Shown in pieces: positions 48,837 through 57,364 of a stretch of 64,000 nt of DNA. The translations under genes were made by a program, and so were the position numbers. This stretch comes from Oceanimonas aquatica (GTDB lineage: Bacteria > Pseudomonadota > Gammaproteobacteria > Enterobacterales > Aeromonadaceae). The notes under the pieces are model-generated. The model saw only the letters and a list, made by a program, of their open reading frames with translations, was not told where the DNA came from and did not search any database. The DNA lies in contig NZ_JAVBHX010000002.1 in NCBI RefSeq assembly GCF_030732065.1, forward strand, positions 307,904 through 371,903, given 5' to 3'. Each line of letters starts with the position of its first letter. The first letter of the stretch is position 1.

Positions 48837-48873
48837 ACTGGCAGCCCCTGTTCAGGGACAAGACCTGCGCTCC
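48837..48873 (-). repeat. Dispersed repeat, copy 3 (partial, inverted)
   Basis: Thirty-seven bases matching the first part of the 61-bp repeat at 40891, with two or three changes, lie between the 163-residue gene and its terminator. Confidence 0.75.
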
Positions 48874-48898
48874 AATAAATCTCGAAGTGGTAACAGAA

Positions 48899-49390
48899 CT
48901 ATTCTGGTGGACTATACACCGAGAGCCAATTGATAACATCGTCGATCAGATCACTGTCGAGACCGCTCGTGTCGGAAAACGTCGCATCCGTCAGGGTATC
49001 GGGCAGTTCACTGCTCAGCAGAATATCGTCCAGGCTCAGGGGCAGCGGTTCATCGTCGGCGGGACTGAGACTTGCATCAGGCACCAGCGGTGCTTCGGGC
49101 AACAACATTGCCTGCACCGTGAGAGGGGAAAGGGCGGTCAGGGCCGCCCCCTTGTCATCCACCAGAATGACCTCTCCCGGTTCGCTTTCGCCCGACAGGC
49201 TCCAGTCCTGCCGCTCAAAGTCGATGGAAAAGGTGCCGGTGGTTTCGCCTTCCTCATCAACAAGTTCTATTTGCTCCAGTGATGAGCCGGCCAGTGACCA
49301 CGGCAGGCTGATGCCGTCATCCACCAGAATATCTTCTCCATTCCAGTGGTAACCCACTCCCTGCAACATTACCGTGATCACCTTGGCCAT
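48899..49390 (-). CDS. Acidic protein of unknown function, last gene of the adhesin operon
   Basis: The 163-residue protein is not one I recognise. It has no signal peptide and no cysteine. The N-terminal half (MAKVITVMLQGVGYHWNG...ISLPWSLAGS) looks beta-rich; the second half is very acidic and Ser/Asp/Leu-rich (PLSLDDILLSSELPDTLTDA) and ends DDVINWLSVYSPPE. A strong GGAGGTGA site precedes the ATG, 28 nt after the adhesin stop, and a terminator follows, so it is a real co-transcribed gene. Its composition would suit a type I secretion substrate or an adhesin partner; both are guesses. Confidence 0.8.
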   Translation of the reverse strand: MAKVITVMLQGVGYHWNGEDILVDDGISLPWSLAGSSLEQIELVDEEGETTGTFSIDFERQDWSLSGESEPGEVILVDDKGAALTALSPLTVQAMLLPEAPLVPDASLSPADDEPLPLSLDDILLSSELPDTLTDATFSDTSGLDSDLIDDVINWLSVYSPPE

Positions 49391-49418
49391 GGCTCACCTC
49401 CCCTCGGATTGTGCCCGA

Positions 49419-52400
49419 TTACTTGTCCACCTGCAGGGTCTGATCATCCACCATGGCCTGGATCAGTGCCTCGCTGCTGGCCGCACCGTAGAGATCCATT
49501 AAATTGGTGTCTTCAAAGCGGATCTCCTGAGTATCACCGCCATCGCCGGCCGGGGTCACACTCAATACGGTGTCGTTCCCCTCCATACTGAATGTCAGGT
49601 AATCGGTCAGGTTGCCGCCTTCTTCACCCGACAGCAGCTCTTTCAGGTCGACCACATCCACGCCTTTTTCAAAGTCGGTGATGGCATTGACTGAACCGGC
49701 ATCGGCTTCGGTAAAGCGGAAGGTATCAATGCCCTCACCGCCAGTGAGGATGTTATCGCCCAGGCCCCCAAGCAGTATGTCGTCACCTTCGCCACCCGTC
49801 AGGATATCGTCGCCGTCACTGCCCAGCAGCACTTCATTGGCACTGGTCCCCGACAGGGTAAAGCCGCTCGCTTCGGTGCCATCGGCCTCAATGGTAATGC
49901 TGAGGCTGGCCGAGTCCATGTCATGGTCCCCGTCCTTGATATCGATATCAAAGAGCAAATTGCCGTCTTCCGGGAACACCTCTTCATAGATGGTCATGTC
50001 GAGCAGACGATAGTCACCGCTGTCCGAGCCGAGCTGAATTTCGTCAAAACCGCCGGCTTTAATGTCCTCGGCGCTGTAACCCTCGTCATAGGTAATGAAT
50101 GAGCCCTCAATCGGTTCAAGCAGGTTGAATACCGTATCGCCGCCTTCCCCGGCGCCAGCGGGCGGCGACCAGGTGCCCGACGCCACCACGATACCGGCGC
50201 TGAGCACCACCCAGGCCATGACATCTTTATCACTGAGTTTATTAAGGGTAAAACTGGTATTGGATACAGAGCCGCTGAAGGCAATCCTTAGGACATCCCC
50301 ATTGTCGATACGGTTGTCATCAACCCCCATACCATTTTCAGATGAGTTGATGCCTTTCTCTCCAGGGCTGGGTTGAAGCTCGGTAAAGGTGGCTGTAATA
50401 CCATTGATAGGCAACACAACAACAGGTTCAGGGCCACCAGGGGTCAAGCCGGTAAGCTCTTTTGTGGTCGCCAGCAAGGGTTCCGGGTTTACCAGTTCAA
50501 AGTCATAATTGCCATCCGGGTACACCGTCAGAATGAAATACACATCTCCGCTGTCATCATCAAGGTTCGCGGTCAGCACCTGGCTGCCATCCGGACCATC
50601 CGTAACCGTGTAAACCAGGCCGTCCGGCTCCTCTCCCGATACGACAAGCGATCCCTGCCCATCAGCCCCGAAACCGAGGTCGATCAGTCCGCTGAGGGTA
50701 CCGGCCACATTGGCCATAATACCGTCTTGCACCGCGTCAATTGTGGGGCCGTCATCCCAGATATCGATACTCAGAATGCCGCTTTGCTGGGAGTCATCAC
50801 TGTCGGTCACACGCACATCAAAGTCGTCGGTCACCACATCGGCAGCGCCGGTCTGTAACGGATCGGTGTGATTCTCCGTGTTGTCCGTCAGAGTATAACT
50901 CCAGCTGTAACTGCCATCCGGATTAAGGATCACGGTCAGTTCACCGTACTGGCCATCAATACTGCCGCCATTGGTCACATTGACCCAGTTGCCATTACTG
51001 TCCTTCACCTGCACTTCCAGGCTGGCCAACTGATCACCGAAGGTATTGATGCCAAAGGTGCCACTAGTGGTCTCATTGCCGCTCTGCTCATTGGAGCCTT
51101 TGCCATCCAAGGCCGCTTCATCTACCCAGTTGCGGTCATCGTCAAAGGTGATCTTCAGATCCGGCTCGGAATCCTCGCCCACCGTCACCGTCAGCACGGC
51201 GGTGTCGCTGTCGCCGTCACTGTCAGTGAGGGTGTACTGAATTTGCGCATCACCTTCAAAGCCGGCGGCCGGAACAAAGCGTAGCTGCCCCTCTTCGGTA
51301 AGGCTGACCGTGCCCGCACCTTCGGTCAGCAGGGTAACACCGGTCACGGTTGCACCGTCGGCCCCCTGAATGTCGTTACTGATGACGTCCACTTCAATGG
51401 CAGTGTCTTCGGGTGTACTGACGGTGTCGGCAATCGCACCAGGACCATCATCACGAACATCAATGGACAGCACACCGAGTTGCTCGCTGGCATCACTGTC
51501 GGTCACCCGTACATCAAAATCGTCGGCCACCACATCACCGGCGCCAGTCTGCAGCGGGTCATCGTGGTTGTCGGTGTTGTCCGCCAGGGTATAGCTCCAG
51601 CTGTAACTGCCATCCGGATTCTGGGTAACGGTCAGCGCACCATACTGACCATCAATGATTCCCCCCTCCGTCACATTCACCCAATTGCCATTGCTGTCCT
51701 TCACCTGCACTTCCAGACTGGCCAACTGATCACCGAAGGTATTGATGCCAAAGGTGCCACTAGTGGTCTCATTGCCGCTCTGCTCATTGGAGCCCTTGCC
51801 ATCCAAGGCCGCTTCATCTACCCAGTTGCGGTCATCGTCGAAGGTGATCTTCAGATCCGGCTCGGAATCCTCGCCCACCGTCACCGTCAGCACCGCGGTG
51901 TCGCTGTCGCCGTCACTGTCAGTGAGGGTGTACTGAATTTGCGCATCACCTTCAAAGCCGGCGGCCGGGACAAAGCGTAGCTGCCCCTCTTCGGTAAGGC
52001 TGACCGTGCCCGCACCTTCGGTCAGCAGGGTAACACCGGTCACGGTTGCACCGTCGGCCCCCTGAATGTCGTTACTGATGACGTCCACTTCAATGGCAGT
52101 GTCTTCGGGTGTACTGACGGTGTCGGCAATCGCACCAGGACCATCATCACGAACATCAATGGACAGCACACCGAGTTGCTCGCTGGCATCACTGTCGGTC
52201 ACCCGTACATCAAAATCGTCGGCCACCACATCACCGGCGCCAGTCTGCAGCGGGTCATCGTGGTTGTCGGTGTTGTCCGCCAGGGTATAGCTCCAGCTGT
52301 AACTGCCATCCGGATTCTGGGTAACGGTCAGCGCACCATACTGACCATCAATGATTCCCCCCTCCGTCACATTCACCCAATTGCCATTGCTGTCCTTCAC

Positions 52401-53747
52401 CTGCACTTCCAGACTGGCCAGATCATCGCCAAAGGTATTGATTTCAAAGGTACCAGTGGTGGTCTCGTTACCACTTTGCTCATTCGAACCCTTGCCGTCC
52501 AGGGCCGCTTCATCGACCCAGTCACGACCGTCCGCAAAGGTAATGCCCAGGTTCGGCTCGGAGTCGTCACCAACGGTCACCGTCAGCACGGCCGTGTCGC
52601 TGTCGCCATCACTGTCGGTCAGGGTGTACTGAATTTGTGCGTTGCCTTCAAAACCAGGGGCCGGCTCAAAGCGCACCAGACCCTCTTCGGTAAAGCTGAC
52701 CGAGCCTGCTCCTTCGGTGAGCAAGGTTACACCGGTCACACTGGCGCTGTCGGCCCCCTGAACGTCGTTACTGATGACGTCCACTTCAACGGGAGTATCT
52801 TCCGGTGTGCTGGCACTGTCGTTTATGGCATCCGGGCCGTCATCAAGCACTTCTATATTGATAACACCTTCGGCCTGCTCACCATCGTCATCGGTAATGC
52901 GAACAGGTATGGACTCAGGCAAGCGATCATCATCAAATACCGCACTGTCATTTTCGTGGCTTTGCGCATCGTTGAGGGTGTAAGTCCAGTTGTAGTTTTC
53001 ATCAACAACCAGAGTGCCATATTGAGTAGTAACTGTACCGCCACCAGTTACGTCAACCCAGTTTCCCTCGGCATCCTGCACTTCAACCAGCACCAGCGCA
53101 TCATTACCCGTATCAATCACCAGTGCGCCGGTAGCACTTTCATTATCAGAGCCAAACCGGCTGCCCTCAGGCAGAGCACCTTCGTCAACCCAAGCAAAAC
53201 CCCCATCAGCCAGGTCCGGAAATTCAGGCACGGGATCCGGCCCGGTTAATGGGCTATCGTAATCAATATCAAGCTCGGGAATACTGTTTTCTTCCAACAC
53301 TCGAGGAAGTTCATCCACCCCGCCAGTAAACGAGAGTGGAGAGAAAGCTGTATCAAAGCCCGCTTCGGCAAGCAGTGAATCACCGGTGCGATCCACCACC
53401 ACGAAACCGGCATTACCACTACCGTCGGCGGCGGCCGGACCGGCAGCCGGAGCACCGGCGGCAGGTGCCGCAAACAGCTTGGTGGGATCAAGGCCGGCCA
53501 GAATGGCGGCCTGAATGGCTTCGGCTTCTTCGGCGGCGGCTTCGTCGGACACCGGCTGTGCGGCCATGGCATTTTCGGGGGCATCGTCATATACGATGCC
53601 GGAGTTTTCATCGGTCAGCAGCAGCGTGCCCGGCGGCAATATCTGACCGGCGCTGACCAGTGTAACCGTTCCATCTTTTGCAATAATAAAGGCTTGACCC
53701 TTCAGGCTGACTACCTGAACCGTGTTATCTATTCGTGTGGTATCCAT
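49419..53747 (-). CDS. LapA-like RTX adhesin, type I secreted
   Basis: The 1442-residue protein starts with a retention module (about 1-90, VQVVSLKGQAFIIAKDGTVTLVSAG) followed by DPTKLFAAPAAG; PAAG occurs at 95-98 and 100-103, the LapG cleavage type site. The middle is a chain of acidic Ig/cadherin-like modules with STPEDTPVEVDVISNDVQGAD and YTLTDSDGDSDTAVLTVTVG, two of them near-identical over 232 residues. RTX nonapeptides (GSDGDDILTGGEGDD) at about 1309-1343 and a C-terminal secretion signal of about 100 residues follow. It is short for the family, which often exceeds 3000 residues. Secreted by the LapBCE transporter. Confidence 0.93.
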   Translation of the reverse strand: MDTTRIDNTVQVVSLKGQAFIIAKDGTVTLVSAGQILPPGTLLLTDENSGIVYDDAPENAMAAQPVSDEAAAEEAEAIQAAILAGLDPTKLFAAPAAGAPAAGPAAADGSGNAGFVVVDRTGDSLLAEAGFDTAFSPLSFTGGVDELPRVLEENSIPELDIDYDSPLTGPDPVPEFPDLADGGFAWVDEGALPEGSRFGSDNESATGALVIDTGNDALVLVEVQDAEGNWVDVTGGGTVTTQYGTLVVDENYNWTYTLNDAQSHENDSAVFDDDRLPESIPVRITDDDGEQAEGVINIEVLDDGPDAINDSASTPEDTPVEVDVISNDVQGADSASVTGVTLLTEGAGSVSFTEEGLVRFEPAPGFEGNAQIQYTLTDSDGDSDTAVLTVTVGDDSEPNLGITFADGRDWVDEAALDGKGSNEQSGNETTTGTFEINTFGDDLASLEVQVKDSNGNWVNVTEGGIIDGQYGALTVTQNPDGSYSWSYTLADNTDNHDDPLQTGAGDVVADDFDVRVTDSDASEQLGVLSIDVRDDGPGAIADTVSTPEDTAIEVDVISNDIQGADGATVTGVTLLTEGAGTVSLTEEGQLRFVPAAGFEGDAQIQYTLTDSDGDSDTAVLTVTVGEDSEPDLKITFDDDRNWVDEAALDGKGSNEQSGNETTSGTFGINTFGDQLASLEVQVKDSNGNWVNVTEGGIIDGQYGALTVTQNPDGSYSWSYTLADNTDNHDDPLQTGAGDVVADDFDVRVTDSDASEQLGVLSIDVRDDGPGAIADTVSTPEDTAIEVDVISNDIQGADGATVTGVTLLTEGAGTVSLTEEGQLRFVPAAGFEGDAQIQYTLTDSDGDSDTAVLTVTVGEDSEPDLKITFDDDRNWVDEAALDGKGSNEQSGNETTSGTFGINTFGDQLASLEVQVKDSNGNWVNVTNGGSIDGQYGELTVILNPDGSYSWSYTLTDNTENHTDPLQTGAADVVTDDFDVRVTDSDDSQQSGILSIDIWDDGPTIDAVQDGIMANVAGTLSGLIDLGFGADGQGSLVVSGEEPDGLVYTVTDGPDGSQVLTANLDDDSGDVYFILTVYPDGNYDFELVNPEPLLATTKELTGLTPGGPEPVVVLPINGITATFTELQPSPGEKGINSSENGMGVDDNRIDNGDVLRIAFSGSVSNTSFTLNKLSDKDVMAWVVLSAGIVVASGTWSPPAGAGEGGDTVFNLLEPIEGSFITYDEGYSAEDIKAGGFDEIQLGSDSGDYRLLDMTIYEEVFPEDGNLLFDIDIKDGDHDMDSASLSITIEADGTEASGFTLSGTSANEVLLGSDGDDILTGGEGDDILLGGLGDNILTGGEGIDTFRFTEADAGSVNAITDFEKGVDVVDLKELLSGEEGGNLTDYLTFSMEGNDTVLSVTPAGDGGDTQEIRFEDTNLMDLYGAASSEALIQAMVDDQTLQVDK
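51001..52416 (-). repeat. 696-bp tandem repeat in the adhesin gene
   Basis: Two adjacent units with a period of 696 bp (232 codons) are almost identical at DNA level; flanking modules on both sides are diverged versions of the same unit. This indicates recent duplication or gene conversion. Confidence 0.9.
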
Positions 53748-53904
53748 GTCTGCATCCCTTTCACTGCCTTTTGTTTACCTTAAGACTAGGGTTGAATGCT
53801 TAACGGATCCTGCACAAAATTCAGCCACCAAAAAGACAAAACATGAGTTTATCTTTCGAAAAAGTGGGTGTTTTAAGCGCCTAACGCCGGGCGCGTGGCG
53901 AGTG

Positions 53905-55812
53905 TCAGCAGAGGCGGCCGGGGGGACTGACGTAACCCTGGTAGGCGTCGATATGCAGGGTTTTAAGGCGCTCCACCTGATCGCCGGTTTCCACCCGTGA
54001 AGCGATGGTTAACGCCCCCATACTGTGGGCAGCACGGCACACGGCGGCGAGAAAGGCGTCGTTATAGTCGGGCTGCTGCACCTGGCTGGTGTAGCCCTGA
54101 TCCAGCTTGACGTATTTGGGCCTGAGTTTGCCCAGATGCACCAGCAAGTCGAAATGCCGGCCGAAATGATCCACCCCCCAGTCCACCTTCAGCCCGGACA
54201 GCGGCGCAATTAACCGCTCCCAGCCAACGGCAAAGGCGCTTTCCGGCAGCTCCAGCAAGAGGCGATCCCGCACCGGTTCGTACCGTTCCAGGATCTGGGA
54301 CAGTTTGCGCCAGAACCCTTCCTGATGGCAGCTCTGGCGCGTCAAGTTCACCGCCAGTTTCAGTTCGTTTCGGCTTTCCAGCATGCGCAGGGCCCGGGCG
54401 ACCACATGCAGGTCCAGCCGCTCGCCCAGACCAAACTGCTCGGCTACCGGCAGAAAATTATCGGCCCCATAAGCAATGCCTTCACGACGAATGCTTACAA
54501 ACACTTCTTCATGATAACGCTCCCCCTGAAACCCCATTACCGCCTGGGCACTCAGCTCAAAGCCATCCTCTTCCAGTGCCTGTTCCAGCAACTGCTTCCA
54601 TTGCAGCCGGCCCAGCCGTTCACGCTGCTGATGCGCCTCCACCACGACACCGGTTTCGTCCATGTGGGCCCGGTTGAGGGCGTGATCGGCCCGAGTCAGC
54701 AGACGGCCAATTTCATCACCGGGTTGCACCAGGGCAATGCCCACCATCGACATTTCCCGGTCGTCGTCCGGATCCTTGACCAGCTCGGCAATCTGCCGGT
54801 TAATGGCTTCTCCCAGCTGTTTGAGCGATGCAGGATCCGACTCGCTCACCAGCATGGCATACTCGGTGGCCGAAATGCGCGCGAGTACATGCTCGCCATG
54901 ATCCCGGCACAACTGGCGCAGGTTTTTACCGATCACCCGGGTCATCTGATCCCGGGCCTCAAAGCCTTCTTCCCGATACAGCCAGTCCAGTACCCGGGCC
55001 GACACCAGCACCACGGCCCCGCCCCGCCCGTCACCCAGCCAGCCCTGGCTCTGGGCCATCAGCCAGGCACGGTTGCCAAGGCCGGAGGTGTTGTCCATAA
55101 AGGCCCGGTGGCGCAACCGTTCGGCCTCGAATGCCTGCTCCTCAAACTGACGTTCCAGCTTGCCCGACATACCGTTGATGGCCGACACCACCTGCCGGAG
55201 TTCCCGGGTGGCCGGCAGTGGAATGCGCTTGCCAAAATGATGCAGCTCAATCTCCCGCGCCTGCTCCTCTATGCTGTGCAGGGGCTTGAGCAAGTGCCGC
55301 AGGGCCAGCACCAGCAGGATCCACACCAGTACAAAACTCACCACAAACCAGGTTGCCAGCCAGCTCATTCCCCGCCAAAGCTGGTAATAGGCGTGGCCGG
55401 TGTGCCCTTCCACATAAAGCTGACCCAACTGCAGCCAGCCCGAGGTCAGCACCGCCTGATGATGACCGCCTTCAAACAGGTCAAGATCCGAAAACCAGGC
55501 CGGCACCCGCTGCGGCGGGGCGGTATTTTCCCGGGTAATGGTCGTGTTGCTGGCCAACAGGCGCAGCTCCACCTTGCGGTAGTAACCGCCGTCGAACATG
55601 GCGTTGATCACCGACTCGGCGCCCACGGCGTCGTCATTTTCCAGATAGGGAGTCAGCGCCAGCCCGAGGGAGGTGACGGTGTTGATAACCATAAATTCCT
55701 GCTGCTGGGCCAGATAACTGCGGGTAGAGCTGAACTGCACCGAATAGGCCGATACGAACAGCAGGGCAAACAGCAGCAGCATGGTAAGCAGAAGTTGCCG
55801 GTACAGAGTCAT
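53905..55812 (-). CDS. lapD: LapD-like c-di-GMP receptor (degenerate GGDEF-EAL)
   Basis: The 635-residue inner-membrane protein has an N-terminal helix, a periplasmic LapD/MoxY-type domain (about 25-150, with AGGYYRKVELR-like GGYYRKVEL and the W near 125), a second helix (about 150-172), HAMP, then GGDEF and EAL domains. The GGDEF signature is replaced (ARISATEYAML), and EAL reads EVFVSI, so both look catalytically dead, as in LapD. Bound c-di-GMP lets the periplasmic domain hold LapG. Adhesin gene lies 157 bp downstream. Confidence 0.92.
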   Translation of the reverse strand: MTLYRQLLLTMLLLFALLFVSAYSVQFSSTRSYLAQQQEFMVINTVTSLGLALTPYLENDDAVGAESVINAMFDGGYYRKVELRLLASNTTITRENTAPPQRVPAWFSDLDLFEGGHHQAVLTSGWLQLGQLYVEGHTGHAYYQLWRGMSWLATWFVVSFVLVWILLVLALRHLLKPLHSIEEQAREIELHHFGKRIPLPATRELRQVVSAINGMSGKLERQFEEQAFEAERLRHRAFMDNTSGLGNRAWLMAQSQGWLGDGRGGAVVLVSARVLDWLYREEGFEARDQMTRVIGKNLRQLCRDHGEHVLARISATEYAMLVSESDPASLKQLGEAINRQIAELVKDPDDDREMSMVGIALVQPGDEIGRLLTRADHALNRAHMDETGVVVEAHQQRERLGRLQWKQLLEQALEEDGFELSAQAVMGFQGERYHEEVFVSIRREGIAYGADNFLPVAEQFGLGERLDLHVVARALRMLESRNELKLAVNLTRQSCHQEGFWRKLSQILERYEPVRDRLLLELPESAFAVGWERLIAPLSGLKVDWGVDHFGRHFDLLVHLGKLRPKYVKLDQGYTSQVQQPDYNDAFLAAVCRAAHSMGALTIASRVETGDQVERLKTLHIDAYQGYVSPPGRLC

Positions 55813-55921
55813 ATTATGTAATTCCCTTTAACAAACCGCTGTCTCCTCATTCGTCAGTCCCGGACAGGAACGGCGTTGTCTGCCCCTGGATGCTCACTCC
55901 GCGGGTATGACGGCCTTTTTC

Positions 55922-56020
55922 GTCACTCCCGCGAAGGCGGGAGTCCATTGCATGGTGCACTCCACACATTGAAATACTCCGTTGCCTGCAGAATGGATTC
56001 CGGGTCAAGCCCGGAATGAC
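55922..56020. repeat. REP-like palindrome pair between lapG and lapD
   Basis: Palindromes at 55922-55947 and 55994-56020, opposite in orientation, lie in the 254-bp gap that splits the Lap gene cluster into a secretion/protease part and a lapD/adhesin part. Confidence 0.75.
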
Positions 56021-56066
56021 TGCCTTTGGGCCCGGAGTGGAGGTCTGCGAGTTCTAAAGTCACCAT

Positions 56067-56750
56067 TCAATCCAGGTTGATTGCCGGCCGCTGCAGCCGT
56101 GTATTTTCCAGCCGGCTGCGCAATTCATTCCATAGCGACAAACGCGAAGACGCGCCGGCCAGCTCGCCCCTGCCTCTTTCCTTCATCAGCCACAAGTGCT
56201 GACCGTTAAAACTGTAAATGGGTGCCAGATCTCCCCGCTGCGTGGCCGGCAATATGGCCGGCTTGAGGTTGTCTAGGATCAGCGGCACCGCCGATGGTGT
56301 GGGGTAATACGCCACCACCATATGAAACTGATTCAGCTCAAGGGCTTTTACATACACCAGCCTGAGCTTGTCGTCGGCCAGCCCCAGCTCGCGCAGGGAA
56401 AAATACTTGGCCAGGCTGAAATCTTCACAATCGCCGCCACCGGCGCCCAAAAATTCCAGCGGTGTGGCCCAGTAGTCCTCGCTGGCCCACAATTTGATGT
56501 CGTCAATAAACACCAGCTGATTAAAAAAACGGTTTACCCGTGTAATGGCCTCCTGCTCACCCCAGTTGGCCGCCTGCCCTTCCCGCACCAGCCGGCGCCA
56601 TTCCAGCAGGCGATGGGCCGCCGGGCGACCATATACCGTTTGCACGGCCACACGCATGTGGCTGTCTTCCTCTTCCAATGACCAGGCTGGCACGCCGAGC
56701 AACACGCCCAGCAGCGCCAGCCCGCAAAGCCGGTGATAAATCGGCTTCAT
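56067..56750 (-). CDS. lapG: LapG-like periplasmic cysteine protease (transglutaminase-like)
   Basis: The 227-residue protein has a Sec signal (to about AWS, 24) and the BTLCP fold with triad Cys108 (GGGDCEDFS), His143 (NQFHMVVAYY) and Asp160 (LILDNL). It cuts LapA-type adhesins in the retention module when not held by LapD. Overlaps the OmpA-like gene by 4 nt. Confidence 0.94.
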   Translation of the reverse strand: MKPIYHRLCGLALLGVLLGVPAWSLEEEDSHMRVAVQTVYGRPAAHRLLEWRRLVREGQAANWGEQEAITRVNRFFNQLVFIDDIKLWASEDYWATPLEFLGAGGGDCEDFSLAKYFSLRELGLADDKLRLVYVKALELNQFHMVVAYYPTPSAVPLILDNLKPAILPATQRGDLAPIYSFNGQHLWLMKERGRGELAGASSRLSLWNELRSRLENTRLQRPAINLD

Positions 56751-57346
56751 TGCTCAGAAGACGGCTCCATGCTGTATACGTTCCAGCGCATCCTCACGCC
56801 TTCACGCATGTTGGTCAGGGCACCCACCACACGGCGGTTGGCAGCGGCCGACTGTTCGTCGTCGCCCATCAGGATGGGCTTGCTCTCGCCATAGCCGATG
56901 ATCTCCAGCCGCTCGCCGGCTACCCCTTCCCGCATCAGGGCACGGCGTACCGCCTGGGCCCGCCGCTTCGACAGCGCCAGGTTGTATTCCGGCGTGCCTA
57001 CCCGGCTGGCATGACCTTCCAGCAGCAGCTTCAGCTCGGTGTTTTCGGCCATAAAGGCGGCCATGCGCGTGATCTCTTCACGATACTTGGCGGTGATCGC
57101 CGAGCTGTCGTGAGCAAACAGCACAATAATGTCCTGCTGCAAGACCTCGCTCTGGTTGGCCTGACAGCCGTCGTTGTCGACCGAGGCATTCAGGGTGGTC
57201 TCGAGACAGTCGTCCCGGGCGGTGATCACCCCGTCGCGGTCCATGTCGGTGAGATCATATTCGGGGGTGGTGTCCCGCTCCGGCTCGGCAGTGACGCTAC
57301 AGCCTGCCAGGGGCAGCACCAGGGCCAGTAAAATCCATGTTTTCAT
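56747..57346 (-). CDS. OmpA-family lipoprotein of the Lap operon
   Basis: The 199-residue protein has lipobox LAGC (Cys16), a short acidic calcium-site-like stretch (DLTDMDRDGVITARDDC) and an OmpA C-terminal peptidoglycan-binding domain (about 80-190, LLLEGHASRVGTPEYNLALSKRRAQAV). It probably anchors the secretion or adhesin complex to peptidoglycan. It lies between the TolC-like gene and lapG, coupled to lapG by ATGA. Confidence 0.9.
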   Translation of the reverse strand: MKTWILLALVLPLAGCSVTAEPERDTTPEYDLTDMDRDGVITARDDCLETTLNASVDNDGCQANQSEVLQQDIIVLFAHDSSAITAKYREEITRMAAFMAENTELKLLLEGHASRVGTPEYNLALSKRRAQAVRRALMREGVAGERLEIIGYGESKPILMGDDEQSAAANRRVVGALTNMREGVRMRWNVYSMEPSSEQ

Positions 57347-57364
57347 CGCAAATTCTCCTTGTTG

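Noticed and set aside
51001-52416. Possible CRISPR-like or satellite array
   Set aside because: The repeat is a 696-bp in-frame coding duplication within the adhesin, without short repeats and unique spacers.
53905-55812. LapD-like protein as an active diguanylate cyclase or phosphodiesterase
   Set aside because: Both the GGDEF and EAL signatures are lost (ATEYAM and EVFVSI), which fits a receptor.
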